Source: Brachypodium distachyon
Taxonomy: Eukaryota > Streptophyta > Magnoliopsida > Poales > Poaceae
DNA: 64,000 nucleotides
Assembly: GCF_000005505.3 (NCBI RefSeq)
Contig: NC_016134.3
Location: 31,930,150 to 31,994,149 of the forward strand
Reading direction: 5' to 3'
Below, one piece after another: positions 57,925 to 64,000 of the stretch. The position numbers and the translations under genes were made by a program. The notes beneath the pieces are model-generated. The model made no database searches, had not been told where the DNA came from, and saw only the letters and a list, made by a program, of their open reading frames with translations. Within the stretch, counting starts at the first letter, position 1. Each line of letters begins with the position of its first letter.

Positions 57925-59360
57925 GGGTCATGGACTCCGGATGTACGAATCACATGACCGGTGAGAAGAAAATGTTTAGCTCTTTAGAACTTGGTTCTCA
58001 ACATCATGAGAACATCACTTTTGGTGACAATGGTAAGGGAAATGTAATTGATCTCGGCAAAGTGGCTATTTCTAAGGAAAATGACCTGTCTATCAATGAA
58101 GTACTTTGTTGAATCACTTGGATATAATTTTCTATCGGTTGCTCAACTATGTGATCATGGACTTTTGCTTCACAAGACCATATGTGTATGTTACTTCAGA
58201 AAAGGATAACTTTTTTGTCTTCAGATGGCGAAGAAAGGGTAATCTCTATCTTGCAAATTTTGAAGACTCCTCATACTCACCCCTATGTGTCTAGTTGCAA
58301 AATCGTCACTAGGGTGGCTCTGGCATGGAAGACTCGGCCATGTGGGCATGAAGAATTTGAACAAACTTGTCAAAAGCGACCACATCCGAGGTTTGAAGAA
58401 CGATTCCTTTGAGAAGGATCGTTCATGCAGTGCGTGCCAAGCTGGGAAGCAAATCGGAGCTCTCATCCTGTGAAGAATGTCATGTCTACTTCAAGACCTC
58501 CCGAGTTGCTTCACATGGATCTTTTTGGTCCTACAACATACATGAGTATAGGAGGTAACTCATATGGATTTGTGATTGTTGATGATTATTCACGTTTCAC
58601 TTGGGTGTTCTTTTTGGATGATAAGAGCACAGTAGTTGAGATCTTCAAGAAGTTTGCATGAAAAGCCCAAAATGAATTTGAAGTATCCATCAAGGGCGTG
58701 CGAAGTGACAACGGAATAGAATTCAAGAACCTGATGGTGGAAAAATTCCTCGACGAGTTCGGCGTGAAGCATGAGTTCTCTGCACCTCATGTTCCTCGAC
58801 AAAATGGGGTGGTGGAGAGGAAGAACCGCACGTTAATTGAAATGACACGGACCATGCTGAACCAGTACAAGACTCCTAACCGTTTCTGGGTTGAAGCCAT
58901 CAACACCGCTTGCCATGCTTCAAATCGCTTGTATCTTCATCGACTTCTGAAGAAAACTCCATACGAGCTCATCTCCAATCACAAGCCTAATGTGTCATAC
59001 TTCAGGGTCTTCGGAAGCAAATGCTACATCCTCAACAAGAAGAATAGATGAGCTAAGTTTGATTCTAAATGTGACGAAGGTTTCTTCTTGGGTTATCCCT
59101 TGAATGCACATGCTTATCGAGTCTTCAACACCACCACAAAAGTTGTTGAAATTGCTAAGGATGTGCAGTTTGATGAAGCTAACGGCTCCCAGGAAAAGCA
59201 ATTGCCAATATCTGTAGATATTAAAGAAATTTCAAGAAATATCCAAAAGATGGCCATTGGTGATATTCGTCCAGAAGTAGTCAAGCAAAGTGAATCCGGA
59301 CTCAATAATGAAAAAGATGCTTCACAGGCTGAAGAACCTAACCAAACCGGAGCTTCCATC
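57925..59360 (+). pseudogene. Protease and integrase region of element B
   Basis: VMDSGCTNHMTG at about 57927 is the protease active site (DSG). Near 58315 the pre-integrase zinc-binding region (LWHGRLGHVGMKNL, then CSACQAGKQ) begins, after a frame change. The integrase core keeps all three catalytic acids: HMDLFGP at about 58515, SDNGIEF at about 58702 and NGVVERKNR at about 58815. Stops at 58660 (TGA) and 59049 (TGA) interrupt it. Unlike element C, the integrase is present. Confidence 0.87.
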
Positions 59361-59544
59361 CGAGCTGAATAACAAATTGCTGCTTCAAATGAAGCACAAC
59401 CTAGCACTGCTGGTAGTGAAGTACATCATCCAAAGATCTGCACAAGAATTCAGAAGGATCATCCTGTCGATCAAATCCTTGGAGACATCAGAAGAGGTAC
59501 TCAAACTCGCTCACGTGTTTCAAATTTTTGTGAGCACTTCTCTT

Positions 59545-61094
59545 TTGTGTCTTCAGTTGAGTCAAAGACAGCGGATGAAGCATTATCGGATCCGGATGGG
59601 GTAATGGCTATGCATGAAGAATTGAATAATTTCAAGAGAAATCAAGTCTGGACCCTTGTTGAAAGGCCAAGGCAAAATGTCATCGGCACCAAGTGGGTCT
59701 TCAGAAATAAGCAAGATAAAGACGGAATCATTGAGAGAAACAAAGCACGTCTGGTTACATAGGGCTTCACTCAGGTTGAAGGTTTAGATTTCGGTGAAAC
59801 CTATGCCCATGTTGCACGTCTTAAATCTATTAGAATTCTTCTTGCATATGCTAATCATCATGACATAACTCTATATCAAATGGATGTGAAAAGTGCATTC
59901 TTAAATGGAGAAATTGAAAAACTTGTTTATGTTGAACAACCTCCTGGTTTTGAAAATCCAGAACATCCTAATCATGTCTATAAACTTGACAAGGCACTTT
60001 ATGGCTTGAAGCAAACACCTCGAGCCTGGTATGAATGCCTCAGAAAGTTCTTAGTCAAAAAGGGTTTCAAAATTGGTAAAATTGATCCAGCACTTTTCAC
60101 AAAGAAAATGAATGATGATCTCTTTGTGTGTCAAATATATGTGGACGATATTGTGTTTGGTTCCACTAACCCTGATTTCAGCGAAAAATTTGGAAAGATG
60201 ATGACGGAGAAGTTTGAGATGTCTATGATGGGAGAATTGAAGTTTTTCCTCGGTTTTCAAATCAAGCAAATGAAGAATGGAATCTTCATCTCTCAAACGA
60301 AGTACATCAGGGACGTGCTGAAGAAATTTGGGATGAAATCTGCCAAGGAAATTGAAACTCCAATGCCCACAAGTGGTCATCTTGACCTCAACACAACCGG
60401 TAAACCTGTAGATCAAAAGGCTTTTCGTTTCATGATTGGCTCTTTACTTTATCTTTGTGCATCTAGGCCAGATATCATGTTGAGTGTTTGCATGTGCGCA
60501 AGGTTTCAAGCAGATCCCCGAGACTGTCACCTCATGGCTGTGAAAAGAATCCTCAGATATTTAGTTCACACCTCATTCTTCGGTCTCTGGTATCCCAAAG
60601 GAGCTTCTTTCGATCTTGTTGGCTTTTTTGACTCAGATTATGCTGCTTGCAATGTTGATAGAAAATCCACCTCCGGCACTTGCCAATTCCTCGGAAGGTC
60701 CTTAGTGAGTTGATCTTCAAAGGAGCAGAATTTTGTTGTTTTGTCGACGGCTGAAGCAGAGTATGTTTCAGCAGGCAGCTGTTGTGCCCAACTTTTTTGG
60801 GTGAGACAAACTCTCAAAAACTTTGGTATCTCAGTGGATGTCGTTTCTCTTATGTGTGACAATGAGAGCGCCATAAAGATTGCCAATAATCCCGTCCAAC
60901 ACTTTCGCACGAAGCACATTGATATTCGACATCATTTCCTCAGAGATCATGTGTCCAAAGGAGAAATTTGCCTAAACCATGTGAGGACAGACAAACAACT
61001 CGCAGATATTTTCACCAAACCTCTTGACAAAATCAGATTTTGTGAGCTGAGGAGTGAATTAAACATCTTGGGTTCCCGGAATATCTCTTGAAGA
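59545..61094 (+). pseudogene. Reverse transcriptase and RNase H of element B
   Basis: The RT starts with AMHEELNNFKRNQVWTLV and NVIGTKWVFRNK, has a TAG at 59760 in place of Gln, then QMDVKSAFLNG (59877), YGLKQTPRAWYE and the catalytic YVDD at 60138-60149. After a TGA at 60711, replacing Trp, RNase H follows with STAEAEYVSAGSC, MCDNESAIKIANNPV, HIDIRHHF and ADIFTKPLDKIRF, ending with a TGA at 61089-61091. One long frame of 277 codons (59880-60713) remains. Confidence 0.9.
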
Positions 61095-62208
61095 CTTGCA
61101 TACTTGTTAATAGTATTGCATTCATGTTTACTTCACCTGCATTGTCTTCAGTTTTTCCGTTCCTCAGCTTGTGTTATCTGTTCTTCGTTTTTTGTTTGTC
61201 TTCAGTAGGTTTAGAAGCCTGTTGTTTGCTTCTTTCTTCAAATTCATCTGTGCAGTTGTTCTTCACTGCATTTGCCTCTTACTGTCAGATGAAAATGAAA
61301 CTAAGGATACCTTAGAACCCATCTATTTATCTTTTTCTTGTCTGTACACAAATCTGTTCATCGTAATTCAGGTATCATCGAAATCCTTGTTAGTGATGCA
61401 AGAATTTTTATTCTTCAAAATTGAGTTTTGTTTTTGGTAAAACCGTCAGTCTTCAAAGTTCTGAATAATGCTACTCTAACAGAATCTCCGTTTTAGCCGT
61501 AGTTTTCACGAATCTTTCCGAACGGTAAAATCTTATCCCTAAGGAAATTTAACTGTACGGGGAAACCCTAACGGAAATTTTGGGATAAAAAGATACAGCT
61601 AAGATCCTCCTTTTTCACCGCTCTCTCTCTCGCGCTTGGAAGCTCTCGCGCCTCCTTCTCGCCGCGACGCTTTGACGTGTTCCTCAAGCCCTTATCTTCA
61701 GCGCCGCCGCTGATCTACATCGATTCGAGTCGGGAATTGCATGCAAGCGTCGTTTTTCCCTTCTTAGATCGATTCCGCGTAGCAAACACATCTTAATATC
61801 TCTGTTTGCTGCAGTAGATTGACTTCTCTCGCCAAGTTAGGGCTTTGTGGTTAGGATTTTGGTGATTCCTCTATTCTTCACCAAGCTCATCGTAGGTACA
61901 CTTCAAGTCTCCATTTAATTTCTAGAATTAGATGAATCCTCAATTGTTCTGTAGATAGCTATGTTTGCGTAGATTGATTTACTCTAAATTTCTGAAGCTC
62001 TAGCTAAATCAGATCTAGGTTGAAGCTCTCTTGTAGAATTTCAGTTTAAATCTGTGTAGCTGTCTTCGTTGAAGAACTGAGTTGTCATTCTTCACAAACG
62101 TAGTCAATTTGCTTCAACTAAAAAAAACTCTTGCCAAAATTGTTTTGTTTCTGAGAATTTGTGTACTTCTTGCCTATTCTTCGTATCCTCTATTTCACAG
62201 GTGTCACC
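61095..62208 (+). promoter_or_regulatory. Noncoding stretch before the env-like ORF, promoter-like and intron-like
   Basis: GATAAAAAG at 61584-61592, a pyrimidine patch CTCTCTCTCTC at 61621-61631 and a GC-rich segment (61630-61730) look like a plant core promoter with 5' UTR. From about 61750 it turns AT-rich and resembles a 5' UTR intron, ending in CTATTTCACAG eight bases before the ATG at 62209. No coding frame is supported. The reading as a promoter with intron is an inference. Confidence 0.45.
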
Positions 62209-63585
62209 ATGTCTGATTCAACCCGGTGTAGCAATGACTCAGAGAGAGAATCACAGTTCATGTTTGACTCAACACCTGAACCCTCACTGCCTGCATCTCC
62301 GAATGTCAATATTGAGGACTCAGATGAGGAAGTTGAAGAACCTGTGCTTTTGAAAGTGACACTCTCTCCCGGAGTTTGTTTGAAGTATGCTATCAACTCC
62401 CCATGGCCTGGTGAAGTACTGCCCAGTCGTGGAAAGAAAGTGGTGACGAAGCCCAAGGCCGAGAAGAAAGAAAATGCCAAGAGATACAAGGATGTGCCTC
62501 CTCCTACTGCTGAAGAAATCCTCATTTTCTATTCCTCAAAAGACGATGTTGAAGGGGAGACCAGGATGAAGAGAAAGCACCGTCTCCAGCACATCATCCG
62601 CAAACACTCCCATGTGCTCGCAACTGAGATCTGGAGAAGAACCAAGGAAGCAGAGAATGCCAACATGTATTTTCCTGCTCCCAAGCTGGGAAACTTTAAG
62701 ATTGTCCGCAAAGATGGAGGACCTCACCGTGAGGAATTCAACAGGAGAGCTCTGAAAATTATCATAGACATAAACTATGTTGACATCTCCAAGAAGCCTA
62801 AGTCCAAGAAAGCCTCAGATGCTGAAGACAGTGACGTTTTCCTGTTTGAACCTGTTGTTGAACTGCGTGGTCCTGCCAGAGCATCTAGGCTCAGAGGTTC
62901 TTCATTACCTCCTCAAGTGCCTCGCAACAAGCCCAGTGAAGACACCAAGGGCAAGGCAAAGATGCTTGAGAAGAGGAAGGGCTCTGAAGACTCAGAGAAA
63001 CAGTTCAAGAAGGATCTGAAGAAAGCCAAGAGAGCCTCAGCTGTTGGACCTGGTTCTTTATCGAAAGACGTTGCGGATGCTGCCGCAATGGCTTCTGGAG
63101 AGATTCCTTATCCTCCTCAAGTCTTCCATATCGACCGCGTTCTTTTTGCTGCCTTTGAGAAAGGATCGCTCCTAGATCACCTCATGAGCCATGTTGAAGG
63201 TTTGATCGTTGACAAGGCTCAGGCTGAAGAATGGGAGCATAAACGAAGCATTCGTGTTGCCAGAAAATTGGATGAAGAAGAACGTGCAGAGAAGGAACGT
63301 GTTGAGAAGGAGAAGGCAGAAGCTGCCTTGAGAAGAAAAGAAGAGAAGAAAGCTGCTGATTGCAGAAGAAGAAAGCTGAGAAGGAAGATGAGGAGAAGAA
63401 AAGGGCTGACCTCATCGCCCTGAAGAAAAAGAAAGAAATCGCTTTGAAAACTTAGGCTGAGCTTGAGAAGAAGAAGAAGAAGGCTCTGCTCGCTGAGCAG
63501 ATGAAGCAAGCAGCCGAAAGTATGAAGGCTGATAAAGCAAAGAGTGATGCCAGGAAGAAAGCCGCCAAGGAGAAATCTCCTGAAG
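62209..63585 (+). pseudogene. env-like region of element B, acidic and coiled-coil part
   Basis: From ATG 62209 (MSDSTRCSNDSERESQF) the frame runs to 63423 with an acidic N-terminus (EDSDEEVEEP), a basic middle (RKHRLQHIIRKHSH) and a strongly predicted coiled coil from about 63235 (EERAEKERVEKEKAEAALRR). Near 63360 the coiled coil continues in another frame, showing a frameshift, and it is then broken by a TAG near 63453. It occupies the Sirevirus third-ORF position. I see no signal peptide or membrane anchor in this part. Confidence 0.7.
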
Positions 63586-63586
63586 T

Positions 63587-64000
63587 ATGAAGTATGAAGT
63601 TTACTTCAAGGCCCTGAAGAACGTTGAGCTTTGCCTTGTGAGGCTGAACAATGGGCTGAAGTACAAAGAGGAGAGATCAGCTGAAGACCCGAGATTTTGG
63701 TCTTTTGAGCAGCAGGATTACTATGCGCAAATTCTTCTGCCCAGGACAAACTTTGCGAAGATGAAGTATCTTAATGATAATTGGTTTGCTTACAATCGTC
63801 AGAGTGGTGTTATGCCTGCAGCCAATGCGCTTAATGATCTGCATCTGCTGAAGTTTGTTGAGACCTGCCAGAATTGGAACGATGAGCTGACTCTTCAGTT
63901 CTATGCTACATTTGGCAGGAAAGTCTGTAAGTTTGAAGACAACTCCTAAGACTACAACATCTACTGGATGACTGATGGTGATAAGCACAGTTACACCTCC
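63587..64000 (+). pseudogene. env-like region of element B, conserved domain, cut by window end
   Basis: The frame contains FWSFEQQDYYAQILLPRTNF, LKFVETCQNWNDELTLQFYA and, after a TAA at 63947, NIYWMTDG. This is the domain often labelled putative plant transposon protein, with the FWxFxQQDFYE and WNxExxxQFYAT signatures, found in env-like ORFs of grass Sireviruses. The 3' part and LTR are outside the window. Confidence 0.7.

Larger units (their letters stand above)
51878..64000 (+). mobile_element. Large Sirevirus-type Ty1-copia element (element B), 3' end outside window
   Basis: LTR, primer-binding site, gag, protease, integrase, RT and RNase H follow in copia order from 55531 to 61094, then a 1.1-kb noncoding stretch and an env-like region that is still running at the window edge. 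No 3' LTR is reached, so the element exceeds 9.7 kb even without the insertion of A. Multiple nonsense codons, nearly all explained by C-to-T or G-to-A change, make it inactive. Confidence 0.92.

Overview
This is plant nuclear DNA, almost certainly from a grass (Poaceae). Genes are split by many GT-AG introns, their 5' ends are GC-rich while introns are AT-rich, and the spaces between genes are filled with Ty1-copia elements of the Sirevirus type, LINE remnants, hAT and Mutator-like pieces and Stowaway-like MITEs. From memory, the pairing of a PSRP-2 gene with a TOP6B gene resembles rice chromosome 9, but the species cannot be fixed from sequence alone. There is no CRISPR array, operon or microbial feature.

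Six genes could be rebuilt exon by exon with the reading frame closing at every junction. In order they are: a GDSL esterase/lipase (+, 6347-7655, 357 aa); an OEP16-3-like Tim17/22/23-family membrane protein (+, 11439-12860, 144 aa); a chloroplast rhodanese-domain protein like STR9 (+, 13562-15470, 238 aa); the chloroplast RNA-binding ribosomal protein PSRP-2 (-, 17955-16577, 244 aa); DNA topoisomerase VI subunit B (+, 29497-41729, 19 exons, 688 aa); and a Gfo/Idh/MocA-type oxidoreductase (+, 46929-51045, 12 exons, 360 aa). Three of the six products are expected in plastids or organelle membranes. TOP6B is the ATPase half of the nuclear topoisomerase VI needed for endoreduplication.

Regions: 1-5.6 kb holds unrecognised coding scraps, a LINE fragment and a casein kinase 2 alpha fragment. 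6-18 kb is the gene-dense part. 18.3-29.4 kb is a transposon nest between the head-to-head PSRP-2 and TOP6B genes, built around a 9.2-kb minus-strand Sirevirus (element C) that has lost its integrase core. 29.5-41.7 kb is TOP6B, whose 6.85-kb intron 14 holds LINE remnants, one of them cut by a 1-kb hAT element. 41.7-46.4 kb has a diverged tandem duplication, a second hAT element and another LINE fragment. 46.9-51.0 kb is the oxidoreductase. From 51.9 kb to the end lies a large plus-strand Sirevirus (element B) whose 5' LTR was split 20 bp from its start by a smaller related element (element A). Element B carries gag-pol and then an env-like region running off the window.

I found no undescribed multi-gene system. 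The best observations are structural: the nested insertions with exact target-site duplications, the integrase deletion in element C, an apparent internal promoter and splice acceptor before the env-like ORF of element B, an ATGA ORF1/ORF2 overlap in a LINE visible once a hAT insertion is subtracted, and a serine in place of the conserved block III asparagine in the GDSL enzyme.
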